A DNA stretch of 64,000 bases from G963720475 sp963720475. GTDB lineage: Bacteria; Actinomycetota; Thermoleophilia; Solirubrobacterales; Thermoleophilaceae. How positions within the stretch are numbered: the stretch's first letter is position 1; each line of letters opens with the position of its first letter. The stretch covers positions 1,488,001 through 1,552,000 of the forward strand of contig OY970394.1 of assembly GCA_963720475.1 (NCBI GenBank), written 5' to 3'. The notes beneath the pieces are model-generated. The model did no database searches, was not told the origin of the DNA, and saw nothing but the letters and a program-made list of their open reading frames with translations. Position numbers and translations under genes: made by a program. This document shows positions 55,194 through 63,605 of this stretch, in pieces.

Positions 55194-55199
55194 AGGCTA
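55194..55199 (-). promoter_or_regulatory. -10 box for a leaderless transcript (TAGCCT)
   Basis: On the minus strand TAGCCT ends 7 bases before GTG 55186. Confidence 0.45.
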
Positions 55200-55266
55200 G
55201 CCGCAGCGCGGGGATGGGTGGACGAATTCACCCTAGGTGGGTCTCGCAAACCGCCGGGACCCAGGC

Positions 55267-55272
55267 TACGCT
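55267..55272 (+). promoter_or_regulatory. -10 box for a leaderless transcript (TACGCT)
   Basis: TACGCT ends 6 bases before ATG 55279. Confidence 0.5.
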
Positions 55273-55278
55273 CGGAGC

Positions 55279-56253
55279 ATGCAAACTCGAAAGCTTCTTC
55301 TCGCCCTCGCCACCACGACCGTCATCGGCCTTGCCTCGGCCGCGCCGAGCTCCGCACTGACGATCGGCAGCACGCTGACCGGCAGCGGCGCGGACAACAT
55401 CGGCGGCTACTGCCCCGCCAGCGGCACATGCACGGGGATGAACCTCGGTCTGCCGACGACGGCGCCCGACGGCCTCGTCTCGCCGATCGACGGCGTCATC
55501 ACGAAGTGGCGCGTCAAATCGGGCAGCGCCGGCAACCCTGTGACGATCCGCGTGCTCAAGCCAAACGGCGCCACCAGCTTTACGGGCGCCGGCACCGGCA
55601 CGAGCGGGCTGACCCAGTCCGGCACGGCTGACTTCACCTCGAACCTCCCGATCAAGAAGGGCGAGAGCATCGCGCTCAACATCTCGAACAGCGCGCTCGT
55701 CTGGGCGAACACGCCCGGCGCGACCTCGCTCGCGTGGGGCAGCGTCAACGGCTTCGGCGGCGGTCTCGCCGACGGCGCGACCGGCAACGGCCAGAGCCCC
55801 GGGGCAAAGGAGCTACTGCTCCAGGCGGTCGTCGAGCCGGCCCCGCCCGTCAACCCCAACGACAACACCGCTGCTGACATCACCTCCCTGCGCACGACGC
55901 CGAAGCGGTTCCGGGCGCAGGTCGTACGGATGAGCCAGAGCCGGCGTCAGCCAGGCACGACGATTCGCTACCGGCTGTCGGAAGCCGCCAACGTGACGCT
56001 GCGTGTCGAGCGTGCGTTCACGGTCAGGAAGTCGAACGGCCGCAAGGGGACGATCTACCGCAAGCGCGGCACGCTGACACAGTCGGGCGGCCCCGGTAAG
56101 AACACGCTCTTCTTCAATGGGATCGTCACCCGCAACGCCGCGCAGCGCACGCTGTCGCCGGGCACCTACCGCTTGCGCGCGTCAACGGTCGATGCGGCGG
56201 GCAATCGGTCAACCAAGAAGGTGACGGCGAAGTTCACGGTGCTCGAGCCCTAG
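55279..56253 (+). CDS. secreted beta-rich protein of unknown function
   Basis: 324 residues. Signal peptide QTRKLLLALATTTVIGLA, cleavage near SSALT. A Gly/Ser/Thr-rich beta domain (about 30-195) is followed by a C-terminal Ig-like or fibronectin-like domain ending LSPGTYRLRASTVDAAGNRS, a module frequent in actinobacterial secreted proteins. Role unknown, perhaps envelope-associated. A 7-bp hairpin ends the gene. Confidence 0.7.
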   Translation: MQTRKLLLALATTTVIGLASAAPSSALTIGSTLTGSGADNIGGYCPASGTCTGMNLGLPTTAPDGLVSPIDGVITKWRVKSGSAGNPVTIRVLKPNGATSFTGAGTGTSGLTQSGTADFTSNLPIKKGESIALNISNSALVWANTPGATSLAWGSVNGFGGGLADGATGNGQSPGAKELLLQAVVEPAPPVNPNDNTAADITSLRTTPKRFRAQVVRMSQSRRQPGTTIRYRLSEAANVTLRVERAFTVRKSNGRKGTIYRKRGTLTQSGGPGKNTLFFNGIVTRNAAQRTLSPGTYRLRASTVDAAGNRSTKKVTAKFTVLEP

Positions 56254-56272
56254 CGGCTCGGACGAAGCCGCT
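56252..56272. terminator. convergent terminator hairpin
   Basis: AGCGGCT-CGGACGA-AGCCGCT, a perfect 7-bp stem starting in the stop codon of the secreted-protein gene and ending at the stop of the convergent crotonase. Likely serves both. Confidence 0.5.
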
Positions 56273-57063
56273 CAGCGGCCCTTGAACTCCGCCTTGCGCT
56301 TCTCGAGGAACGCCGACATCCCCTCGACGCGGTCCTCGGTCGCCATCGCGAGCTCGTAGAGGCGGCGTTCCTGGGCGAGCCCTGCTGTGAGCGGCGTCTC
56401 CTCGGCGGCGAGCACCGCCTGCTTCGCGAGCTTGACGGCGATCGGCGGGCGGCGGGCAACCACCTCGGCGAGTTCGACGGCCTGGTCGAGCCAGTCCTTC
56501 TTGCCGGCGACGCGGTTCACCAGACCCATCCGGTGCGCCTCCTGGGCTGTGATGCGCCGGCCCGTCAGGCACAGCTCCATCGCGCGCTGCTTGCCGATCA
56601 CGCGCGCGAGTCGCTGGGTGCCCCCGCCGCCGGGGATGATCCCGAGCTGGATCTCAGGCTGGCCGAACTCGGCGTTGTCGGAGCAGACGATCATGTCGCA
56701 CAGCAGCGCGAGCTCGCAGCCGCCGCCGAGGGCGTAGCCGGACACGGCCGCGACGAGCGGCGTCCGCACAGCCGCCAGCCGCGGCCAGAAGCGCGCCGTG
56801 GGCGTGGACAGCGCCTCCTGGAACGAGCGCTCGCGCATCGCCTTGACGTCGGCGCCGGCCGCGAACACCTCGTCGGATCCCGAGATGACGATGCAGCCGA
56901 TCTCGTCGTCGGCGTCCCACGCCTCGACGAGCGCGGCGAGCCGCTCCATCAGCTCGGCCGAAAGCGCGTTGCGCGCCTCGGGGCGGTTCAGGCGCGCGAT
57001 CCCTACCTGCCCGCGGACCTGCGCGAGAACCGGGTGCTCGTCCGAAGTCGTTTGCTCTGTCAC
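56272..57063 (-). CDS. enoyl-CoA hydratase
   Basis: 263-residue crotonase with both catalytic Glu in canonical strings: GGGCELALLCD and GQPEIQLGIIPGGGGTQRL. FAAGADVKAM provides the oxyanion hole. A classical hydratase for 2-enoyl-CoA, the step between acyl-CoA dehydrogenase and 3-hydroxyacyl-CoA dehydrogenase. GTG start 14 bases downstream of the acyl-CoA dehydrogenase gene, so the two are likely co-transcribed. Confidence 0.92.
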   Translation of the reverse strand: MTEQTTSDEHPVLAQVRGQVGIARLNRPEARNALSAELMERLAALVEAWDADDEIGCIVISGSDEVFAAGADVKAMRERSFQEALSTPTARFWPRLAAVRTPLVAAVSGYALGGGCELALLCDMIVCSDNAEFGQPEIQLGIIPGGGGTQRLARVIGKQRAMELCLTGRRITAQEAHRMGLVNRVAGKKDWLDQAVELAEVVARRPPIAVKLAKQAVLAAEETPLTAGLAQERRLYELAMATEDRVEGMSAFLEKRKAEFKGR

Positions 57064-57077
57064 GGGCGCGCCGGCGC

Positions 57078-58235
57078 CTACGTCATCGCGTTCACGCCGG
57101 TGGCGGCGCGCCCGATGATCAGCTTCTGGATCTGGGAGGTGCCCTCATACAGCGTCGCCACGCGCGCATCGCGCAGATAGCGCTCGACGGGGTAGTCGTC
57201 GACGTAGCCCGATCCGCCGTGGACCTGGATCGCGGCGTTCGCCGAGCGCACGGCCACCTCCGTCGCGTAGAGCTTGGCGATCGAGGTCTCGGTCGTGTTC
57301 GGCTGGCCCGTGTCCTTCAACCAGCCGGCGCGCCAGACGAGGCCGCGCGCGGCCTCGGTCTCGACGATCATGTCGGCGAGCAGCGCCTGGACGAGCTGGA
57401 AGGAGGCGATCGGGCGGTCGAACTGCTCGCGCTCCTTCGAATACTCGACGGATGCGTTCACGCAACCCTGGCTGATCCCGACGCACCCGGATGCGACGCT
57501 GAAGCGGCCCGCGTCGAGCGACGTCATCGCGACCTTGAAGCCTTCGCCGACCTCGCCCAGCAGGGCGTCGTCCCCGACCTCGACCGCGTCGAGCGACAGC
57601 TCGGCGGTGTCCGAGGCTTTCAGGCCCAGCTTGCCGTGGATCTCCGAGCTCGAGAAGCCCTTGCTGCTCGTCGGGACGAGGAAGCACGCGAGCCCGCGAT
57701 GCCCCTCGTCGGGATTGGTCTGGGCGAAGAGCATCGCTACCTCGGCGTAGTTGCCCATCGAGATCCACTGCTTCTGGCCCGAGATGCTCCAGCCACCGTC
57801 GGTCTTCGTCGCGCGCGTCGACAGGTTGGACGCGTCCGAGCCGGTGTTGGGCTCGGTCAGCGCGAAGCAGCCGAGCGCCTCGCCGGTGCACAGCCGCGGG
57901 AGCCACTGCTGCTTCTGCTCCTCGGTTCCCCAGCGCTCGATCGCGGAGCCCACCAGTGAGGTCTGGACCGAGATGACGGTGCGGGCCGACGAGTCGCCGC
58001 GGCCGACCTCCTCGACGATCAGCGCGTAGGTGCGGTAGTCGAGCCCGCGGCCGCCGTACTCCTCGGAGAGGATCGCGCCGAGGTAGCCCATATCGCCGAG
58101 CTTCTTGACGAGGTCGGTGTCGAAGTGCTCGTTGCGGTCGTTCTCGCGCGCGACGGGGATGATCTCCTTGTCGGTGAACTCGCGCGCGGTCTCCTTGATC
58201 AGCCGCTGCTCGTCGGTCAGTTCGAAGTCGATCAT
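57078..58235 (-). CDS. acyl-CoA dehydrogenase
   Basis: 385 residues. FALTEPNTGSDASNLSTRA (FAD site), the C-terminal catalytic region ERYLRDARVATLYEGTSQIQ with the Glu of YEGTS and IIGRA end are all typical of short- or medium-chain enzymes. It makes the 2,3-double bond and passes electrons to ETF. TAGGCT lies 9 bases before ATG, so the leader is very short. Followed by enoyl-CoA hydratase on the same strand. Confidence 0.94.
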   Translation of the reverse strand: MIDFELTDEQRLIKETAREFTDKEIIPVARENDRNEHFDTDLVKKLGDMGYLGAILSEEYGGRGLDYRTYALIVEEVGRGDSSARTVISVQTSLVGSAIERWGTEEQKQQWLPRLCTGEALGCFALTEPNTGSDASNLSTRATKTDGGWSISGQKQWISMGNYAEVAMLFAQTNPDEGHRGLACFLVPTSSKGFSSSEIHGKLGLKASDTAELSLDAVEVGDDALLGEVGEGFKVAMTSLDAGRFSVASGCVGISQGCVNASVEYSKEREQFDRPIASFQLVQALLADMIVETEAARGLVWRAGWLKDTGQPNTTETSIAKLYATEVAVRSANAAIQVHGGSGYVDDYPVERYLRDARVATLYEGTSQIQKLIIGRAATGVNAMT

Positions 58236-58325
58236 CGGGCGCGCAGCCTACTGAGCCGCCTGCGAGCGCAACTCTCCGGGAGCTCGTCTGTTCTCGATCA
58301 CGACATGGCCGACAGGGGGATCATC

Positions 58326-58475
58326 ATGGCCGGCGTCTGGGACTCGCTCGTCGAGCAATGGAACGCCGGCAACGTCGAGGCGGCGCGCAGCCTCGAGCGC
58401 TTCTATGCCGCGCTCGAGGAGCTTGCCGCGGATGAGCCGCTCGAGGAACCCGTCGGTTCCGGCGGCGGCCAGTAG
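58326..58475 (+). CDS. small hypothetical protein
   Basis: 49 residues starting AGVWDSLVEQWNAGNVEAAR, mostly helical and acidic, with a Gly/Ser end. ATG 58326 has GGGGGA 6 bases upstream; ATG 58305 in frame is an alternative. No family recognised. Between the divergent acyl-CoA dehydrogenase gene and a secreted protein. Confidence 0.4.
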   Translation: MAGVWDSLVEQWNAGNVEAARSLERFYAALEELAADEPLEEPVGSGGGQ

Positions 58476-58515
58476 GACGAACCAAAGCCCCTTGCGCGCG
58501 GTTCTCCGTGAGGGT

Positions 58516-58521
58516 TAGGAT
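58516..58521 (+). promoter_or_regulatory. -10 box for a leaderless transcript (TAGGAT)
   Basis: TAGGAT ends 6 bases before GTG 58528. Confidence 0.5.
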
Positions 58522-58527
58522 CGCCGC

Positions 58528-59037
58528 GTGGATAGAGGGTCCGCCCTCGGCGGTGTTGTCGCGGTGGCTTCCCTCGTCGTGCTGCTGAGCGCCGCTCCGG
58601 CCGGCGCGCAAGACGGGATGTACACGCCGATAGCACCCGCCGACCCCCAGTACGTCTGCAGCCTCAATCCCGGTCTCTGTACGCCCCCGGTGCCCACGTG
58701 CGCCATCGGGGCCGCCACGGCGAAGAAGTTCTCGATCGGGAAGTTCACGGCCAAGAGGAGCGGCAAGGGCACGCTGAAGGTCAAGGTCAATTGCCCGGGG
58801 GAGCTCGTGGCCGCCGACTCCACCAGCAAGAAGCTGATCAAGCGGACGACCAGGAGGGTCGCTCGCGGCGGAACCTTCACTCTCACGCTCAACCCGAGCA
58901 ACGGCGGGAAATCGAGGCTGAAATCGCGCCGCAGCCTGGGCCTACGCGTCAAGGTCGCGTTCAAGCCGACCGGCGGCGGCGTCAGCGAGCACAAGAAGAA
59001 CGTCAAGCTCAAGCTCCCCGCGAAGAAGACGAGCTAG
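58528..59037 (+). CDS. secreted basic protein of unknown function
   Basis: 169 residues. Signal peptide LGGVVAVASLVVLLSAAPAGA. The mature part starts with a short Pro/Cys-rich piece, then a Lys-rich beta domain (KKFSIGKFTAKRSGKGTLKV) and a basic KKNVKLKLPAKKTS end. Four cysteines. No named family. GTG start with a -10 box 6 bases before. Confidence 0.65.
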   Translation: MDRGSALGGVVAVASLVVLLSAAPAGAQDGMYTPIAPADPQYVCSLNPGLCTPPVPTCAIGAATAKKFSIGKFTAKRSGKGTLKVKVNCPGELVAADSTSKKLIKRTTRRVARGGTFTLTLNPSNGGKSRLKSRRSLGLRVKVAFKPTGGGVSEHKKNVKLKLPAKKTS

Positions 59038-59068
59038 GCGCGTCGGCAGCGGGCGCGGCGAGGCGGCG

Positions 59069-60277
59069 TCAGCCCGCCGCGAGGCTCTCCACGATCACCG
59101 CCATCCCCATCCCGACGCCGATGCACATCGTCGCGAGCCCGTAACGGGCGCCACGGCGGCGGAGCTCGTAGGTCAGCGTCGTCAGCATCCGTGCCCCGGT
59201 CGAGCCGAGCGGGTGGCCGAGCGCGATCGCGCCGCCGTTGACGTTCAGCTTCTCCTCCGGAATGCCGAGCTCGCGGATGCAGGCGAGCACCTGGGAGGCG
59301 AACGCCTCATTCAACTCGACGAGGTCGATGTCGTCGATCGAAAGGCCAGCATGCTCGAGCGCCTTCCGCGTTGCGGGGATCGGCCCGATTCCCATATAGC
59401 CGGGATCCACGCCGGCGACCCCGCTCGCCACGATCCGCGCGAGCGGCTCGCGGCCGAGCGCCTCGGCCCCCTTGTCGCTCGTGAGCGTCAGGCAGGCGGC
59501 GCCGTCGTTCAAGGTCGAGGAGTTCCCGGCAGTGACAGTGCCGCCCTCGCGGAAGACCGGCTTGAGCTTTGCGAGGCGCTCGAGCGTCGTGTCGGGGCGC
59601 GGCCCCTCGTCGGCGTGGATCGTCACCGGATCGCCCTTCGGCTGGGGCGCGTCCACGGTCGTCATCCCCTCGTCGAAGTAGCCCGCCTCGGTCGCCGCGA
59701 TCGCCTTTTGGTGGGAGGCGAGCGCGAGCGCGTCCTGGTCCTCGCGCGAGATGCCGTAGCGCTCGGCGACGTTCTCGCCCGTCTCGCCCATCGACTCGGT
59801 CGAGTACTTGGCCTCCATGCGCGGGTTGACGAACCGCCAGCCGAGCGTCGAGTCGACTAGGTCGATGCCGCCGCGGGGAAAGCCGCGCTCGGGCTTCAGC
59901 ATCACGAAGGGTGAGCGGCTCATCGACTCGACCCCGCCGGCGAGCACGAGGTCGGCCTCGCCGACCGCGATCGCCCGCGCGGCCTGGTTGACGGCCTCGA
60001 GGCCCGAGGCACAGAGACGGTTGACCGTCACGCCCGGCACCTTGACGGGAAGTCCCGCGAGCAGTGCGGCGTGCCGCGCGACGTCGCGGTTGTCCTCGCC
60101 GGCGCCGTTGGTGCAGCCGAGCACGACGTCGTCAACCGCGGCCGGGTCAAGGCCGGTGCGCTCGACCGCGGCTCCGACGGCGCGGGCGGCGAGGTCGTCC
60201 GGGCGGACGCTCGAGAGGACACCGCCGTAGCGCCCGACGGGTGTCCGGACCGCATCGACTATCAGCGCATCGCGCAT
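59069..60277 (-). CDS. acetyl-CoA acetyltransferase (thiolase)
   Basis: 402 residues. Nucleophile Cys in VNRLCASGLEAV, GGVESMS, NVNGGAIALGHPLG with the catalytic His and the second Cys in CIGVGMGMAVI. It cleaves 3-ketoacyl-CoA or condenses acetyl-CoA. Together with the dehydrogenases and hydratase nearby it completes the beta-oxidation set. TACGAT lies 11 bases before ATG. Confidence 0.94.
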   Translation of the reverse strand: MRDALIVDAVRTPVGRYGGVLSSVRPDDLAARAVGAAVERTGLDPAAVDDVVLGCTNGAGEDNRDVARHAALLAGLPVKVPGVTVNRLCASGLEAVNQAARAIAVGEADLVLAGGVESMSRSPFVMLKPERGFPRGGIDLVDSTLGWRFVNPRMEAKYSTESMGETGENVAERYGISREDQDALALASHQKAIAATEAGYFDEGMTTVDAPQPKGDPVTIHADEGPRPDTTLERLAKLKPVFREGGTVTAGNSSTLNDGAACLTLTSDKGAEALGREPLARIVASGVAGVDPGYMGIGPIPATRKALEHAGLSIDDIDLVELNEAFASQVLACIRELGIPEEKLNVNGGAIALGHPLGSTGARMLTTLTYELRRRGARYGLATMCIGVGMGMAVIVESLAAG

Positions 60278-60313
60278 ATCGGGGCCGGATCGTAGTGAGC
60301 GACCGCGCAGGAC

Positions 60314-60319
60314 TACACT
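60314..60319 (+). promoter_or_regulatory. -10 box for a leaderless transcript (TACACT)
   Basis: TACACT ends 6 bases before GTG 60326. Confidence 0.5.
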
Positions 60320-60325
60320 CGCGGG

Positions 60326-60631
60326 GTGGATTTCGCCCTGTTCTTCGGCGGGCTGGTCATCCTCTTCCTGATCTTCCTCGCGATCGGCAAGTTCTACCCG
60401 GGCTCGGGCGCCGACGTGGTGGACTGGAAGCCGACGCGCTCGTTCGAGGACGAGATCCGACTCGAGATGGAGGACGTCGATCAGATGATCGAGGCTCAGA
60501 ACGAGCGCCGGCGCCGCACGGGACGGCCGGAGATCACCGAGGACGAAGTGCGTGCCGACGTCCAGCGCGAGGAAGACGAGCAGCGCCGGCGGGCCGAGGA
60601 GTTCGCGCGCGAGCGCGAGTCGGACGCCTAG
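60326..60631 (+). CDS. small membrane-anchored coiled-coil protein
   Basis: 101 residues. One N-terminal helix (DFALFFGGLVILFLIFLAIG), then a highly charged Glu/Arg helix (about 40-101). Function unknown. It is followed 8 bases later by a Rossmann-like protein gene on the same strand. Confidence 0.55.
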   Translation: MDFALFFGGLVILFLIFLAIGKFYPGSGADVVDWKPTRSFEDEIRLEMEDVDQMIEAQNERRRRTGRPEITEDEVRADVQREEDEQRRRAEEFARERESDA

Positions 60632-60639
60632 CCCCGTAG

Positions 60640-61131
60640 GTGGCGCGCGTCCTGATCGTCGGGTGCGGCTGCCGCGGGCGCTCGCTCGCCGCGGCGCTCG
60701 TGGACGAAGGCCACGCCGTTCGGGCGACGACGCGCGACCCCGCCGGCATCGCCTCGATCGAGGCGACCGGCGCGGAGGGCGTCGAGGCCGATCCGGACCG
60801 GCTCGCGACTGTCACGGCCTGCCTCGAGGGGGTGTCGGCACTCGCCTGGCTGATGGGCAGCGCGACCGGGGAGTCCGGCGCGGTTGGGGCGCTCCACGGC
60901 GACCGCCTGGCGGCACTGCTCGACCACCTCGTGGACACGCCCGTCCGCGGGTTCGTCTACGAGGGTGCCGGGTCGGTGCCGGCGGAGCTGCTGGCGGAAG
61001 GCGAGCAACTGGTCGCCGAACGCGCCCGCACCTACCGGATGCCCGTCGCGGTCACGCGGAGGGCACCGGACAACCACGACGCGTGGCTCGGCGAGATGAC
61101 CGCCGCCGTCGGCCGCGTTCTTTCCGGTTAA
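60640..61131 (+). CDS. short Rossmann-fold NAD(P)-binding-like protein
   Basis: 163 residues. VLIVGCGCRGRSLAAALVDEGH is a dinucleotide-binding start of the NAD-dependent epimerase type, then RATTRDPAGI. At 163 residues it lacks the catalytic half of an epimerase, so it may be a shortened or regulatory member. GTG start. Confidence 0.6.
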   Translation: MARVLIVGCGCRGRSLAAALVDEGHAVRATTRDPAGIASIEATGAEGVEADPDRLATVTACLEGVSALAWLMGSATGESGAVGALHGDRLAALLDHLVDTPVRGFVYEGAGSVPAELLAEGEQLVAERARTYRMPVAVTRRAPDNHDAWLGEMTAAVGRVLSG

Positions 61132-61144
61132 GGCGGGGCGCCGC

Positions 61145-61918
61145 TCAGACGGCGCCGCTTGCGCCCGCGACTGTGAGGGCGACCGCCGCGATCGTGAGAA
61201 CGATCGCGAGCGAGTACATGAATCCCCACATCGACTGCGTGGCGAACTGTCGGTTGTCCTGGTTCATCTCCTCGTCCTCCTCGGACGTGGCGGCGACCGG
61301 TTCCAACGGGGCTTCCTCGGGTTGCTCGGGTTCGGCGGGAGAAGGCTGGGTCGGCTCTTCCGGCGCGATCGGCGCAGGTTCTGTCTCGTCCGGCTGCGTC
61401 TCGGTCAGCGGGACCGACTCGACGCTGGCCACCGTTGCCTCGGCGGGGGTCTCGGAACCGACCTCGCGCTCGAGCCGCTCGGCGAGCTCGGGGTGCTTCG
61501 CGACGAAGCCGCGCACGAGCGCATCGCGCGCGGACTCGAGCCGGCGCTCGTGCTCGACACAGCGGCCGCAGTTGCGAAGGTGCACGTCGAGCCGGCGCGG
61601 AGAGCCGAGTTCGCCGTCGATCCGGTCCGAGATCAGCAACTCGGCACGCTCGCACCAGCCACTGGCGTTCAGCGGGAAGCTCGCCCGCCGCAGCGCCTTG
61701 CGCGCCATCGCCAGCAGTTCTCCGAGTTCGAGCCTGCCGAGATCGAGCTCGGCAGCGGTCGCGGCGCGCGAGCGTCCTGCGAGCTCGACGAGCGCGAGCG
61801 CGTCCCGGGCGGGCGGCTCGAGGTCGGGCAGCGTCGCCGTGACGTGGGCGAGCGCATCCGCCGCTTCGATACCGCGCGGAGGGCGGACGGGAACCGGACG
61901 GAGTGAGGCGCGTTCCAT
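61145..61918 (-). CDS. membrane protein with sigma-4-like and ZAS zinc-finger domains
   Basis: 257 residues. Residues about 22-80 (LPDLEPPARDALALVELAG...LGELLAMARKALRRA) look like sigma-70 region 4. Then HLRNCGRC is an HxxxCxxC anti-sigma zinc motif (about 130-137), followed by a Pro/Glu-rich linker and one C-terminal helix (FMYSLAIVLTIAAVALTVAG). Region 2 is missing, so it cannot act as a sigma factor alone. TATGCT lies 7 bases before ATG 61918. Confidence 0.65.
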   Translation of the reverse strand: MERASLRPVPVRPPRGIEAADALAHVTATLPDLEPPARDALALVELAGRSRAATAAELDLGRLELGELLAMARKALRRASFPLNASGWCERAELLISDRIDGELGSPRRLDVHLRNCGRCVEHERRLESARDALVRGFVAKHPELAERLEREVGSETPAEATVASVESVPLTETQPDETEPAPIAPEEPTQPSPAEPEQPEEAPLEPVAATSEEDEEMNQDNRQFATQSMWGFMYSLAIVLTIAAVALTVAGASGAV

Positions 61919-61925
61919 CCCCGGC

Positions 61926-61931
61926 AGCATA
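61926..61931 (-). promoter_or_regulatory. -10 box for a leaderless transcript (TATGCT)
   Basis: On the minus strand TATGCT ends 7 bases before ATG 61918. Confidence 0.45.
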
Positions 61932-62011
61932 CTCCGGCGATGCGCTTCCTTCAGAAATTGTTCGGCGGCTCTGGGAAGCGGCAATCACTGCGGAGGCGGA
62001 GGCGGAGGCGG

Positions 62012-62581
62012 CTAGTCGAGCTCGGGCGCGAGCCGCTCCAGCAGGTGCTGCACGATCCGCGCCGTCGCCCCCCAGACGAGGTGCTCGCCGACCGTGTAGG
62101 TCGGCGTCTTGAACGGAACCCCGCGCCGCACGAGACGCTTCATCTCGTAGCCTGCGATCAGCGCGTGCAGCGATAGCTCGAGCACCTCCTCCACCTCGGT
62201 CGGCTGCGGGGTCCAGGCGTGCCCGGCCCGGATGACCCCCACGAACGGGTGGATCTTGTAGTTCGTGACGAAGGTGCCGACGGGCGGGAGCGCGCCGACG
62301 AGCTCCACGTCGTCCGGCGCGAGTCCGATCTCCTCGTCGGCCTCGCGCAGCGCGGTCGTCCGCAGGTCTTCGTCGGGCTCGTCCTGGCGCCCGCCGGGGA
62401 ACGAGATCTCGCCGGCGTGGCGGCGGAGGTCGTCGCGGCGCTTGGTGAACACGCCGTGGAGCGCGCCGGCATCGAGATAAAGCGGCACCAGCACGGCGGC
62501 ATCCACGCGCCCGGGCGCGTCGAGCGCGGCGGCCTGCGCCGGCGTCAGTAGCAGTTCGGCGAGCTGCTGCGGGGTAGTCAC
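62012..62581 (-). CDS. Nudix hydrolase, CoA pyrophosphatase-like
   Basis: 189 residues. The Nudix box reads GRQDEPDEDLRTTALREADE followed by EIGL, and upstream HAGEISFPGG is the UPF0035/NudL signature of CoA diphosphatases. It would cleave CoA or acyl-CoA to phosphopantetheine and 3',5'-ADP. GTG start. Confidence 0.87.
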   Translation of the reverse strand: MTTPQQLAELLLTPAQAAALDAPGRVDAAVLVPLYLDAGALHGVFTKRRDDLRRHAGEISFPGGRQDEPDEDLRTTALREADEEIGLAPDDVELVGALPPVGTFVTNYKIHPFVGVIRAGHAWTPQPTEVEEVLELSLHALIAGYEMKRLVRRGVPFKTPTYTVGEHLVWGATARIVQHLLERLAPELD

Positions 62582-62600
62582 GTACGGCGCCGGGCCGGCG

Positions 62601-62996
62601 TCAGACCGACTCGACCCGCTCGTCGAACATGACCTCGCCCTCGAGCGTGCGGTGCACGGGGCAGCGCGCCGCGATCTGCATCAGCCGTTCGCGCTGCTCC
62701 TCGGGCAGGTCCTTGGGCAGCTTCACCACCATCGAAAAGCGCGTCGGCGAGCCGCGCCCGGCGGGCTCGTAATCCACGTCCACGACGACGTCGCCGACCT
62801 CCCAGCCCTTGCGCTCGGCGTACATCTCGATCGTCACCGCGGTGCACGAGGCGAGGCTCGCGGCGAGCAGCTCCTGCGGGCTGGGGCCCTCGTCGGTGCC
62901 ACCGACGTCGCGCGGCTCGTCGGCGACGATCTCGTGGCTGCCGATCTTGACCGTGTGGCGGAAGCCGTCGTCGGCCCGCCGCGCCGTGGCTTTCAT
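62601..62996 (-). CDS. OsmC/Ohr-family protein
   Basis: 131 residues. Both redox-site cysteines occur (ASLASCTAVTIEM and IAARCPVHRTL). OsmC proteins reduce organic hydroperoxides; the PQELLAASLASC variant fits the YhfA/OsmC-like subgroup. ATG overlaps the adenosyltransferase stop as ATGA. Confidence 0.87.
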   Translation of the reverse strand: MKATARRADDGFRHTVKIGSHEIVADEPRDVGGTDEGPSPQELLAASLASCTAVTIEMYAERKGWEVGDVVVDVDYEPAGRGSPTRFSMVVKLPKDLPEEQRERLMQIAARCPVHRTLEGEVMFDERVESV

Positions 62997-63550
62997 CCGC
63001 GCCCCTCGAACAGCTTCGGGTGCTCCTCGTCGGCGTAGCGGGCCATCGCGTAGACGGCATCGGACGCGCGGTTGAGGAACTTGAGCACGGCTGCGCCGGC
63101 CCGGTCGCCGCTCGCGTCGAGCTCGCTCGCCTCGCGCTCGGCGCGGCGCAGCGCGCAACGCGCGACGTCGAGCCGCGCCGACAGCTCGGTGCCACCGGGG
63201 ATGACGAACTTCGGCGGCAGGTCCACCCTCGCCATGTAGCGGTCGATGTCGGCCTCGAGCCGATCGACCATCTCGTCGGTCACCTGCGAAGTGCCTGGCT
63301 CGAGCCGCTCGGACGCCTCGGGCGCCGTGGCCAGCTCCGCGCCGGCGACGAACAGCTCGTTCTGCAGCCGCAGGATGTCGTCGTAGAGCTCGCCGTCGTC
63401 GCTCGCCGCCGCGCGGCACAGCCCGAGCGCCGAGGCCGCCTCGTCGACGGCGCCGTAGGCCTTCGGCCGCGGCGACGCCTTCGCGACGCGTCCGCCGTAC
63501 CAGAGGCCGGTCGTGCCGTCGTCGCCCTTGCGCGTGTAGATCTTGACCAC
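62993..63550 (-). CDS. cob(I)yrinic acid a,c-diamide adenosyltransferase, PduO type
   Basis: 185 residues. KIYTRKGDDGTTGLWYGGRVAK is the ATP site, and FVIPGGTELSARLDVARCALRRAER the second motif of PduO-type ATP:cobalamin adenosyltransferases. It makes adenosylcobalamin. No B12 riboswitch or other cobalamin gene is near. GTG start. Confidence 0.92.
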   Translation of the reverse strand: MVKIYTRKGDDGTTGLWYGGRVAKASPRPKAYGAVDEAASALGLCRAAASDDGELYDDILRLQNELFVAGAELATAPEASERLEPGTSQVTDEMVDRLEADIDRYMARVDLPPKFVIPGGTELSARLDVARCALRRAEREASELDASGDRAGAAVLKFLNRASDAVYAMARYADEEHPKLFEGRG

Positions 63551-63605
63551 GAGCGCGTGATCCTACTCACGGCCGCGACTCCGACCACGGCCCGCGGCAG
63601 GAGTC

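Noticed and set aside
55235..55278. CGCAAACCGCC and a GGGTC/GACCC hairpin looking like a riboswitch
   Set aside because: Lacks the GNRA hairpin and the second conserved string; a simple hairpin before a leaderless promoter.
61940..62176. A plus-strand ORF starting RFLQKLFGGSGK opposite the Nudix gene
   Set aside because: After some 15 codons it becomes an Arg run and then antisense to Nudix. Another frame ends in a Gly run at 62015. No support beyond a short start.
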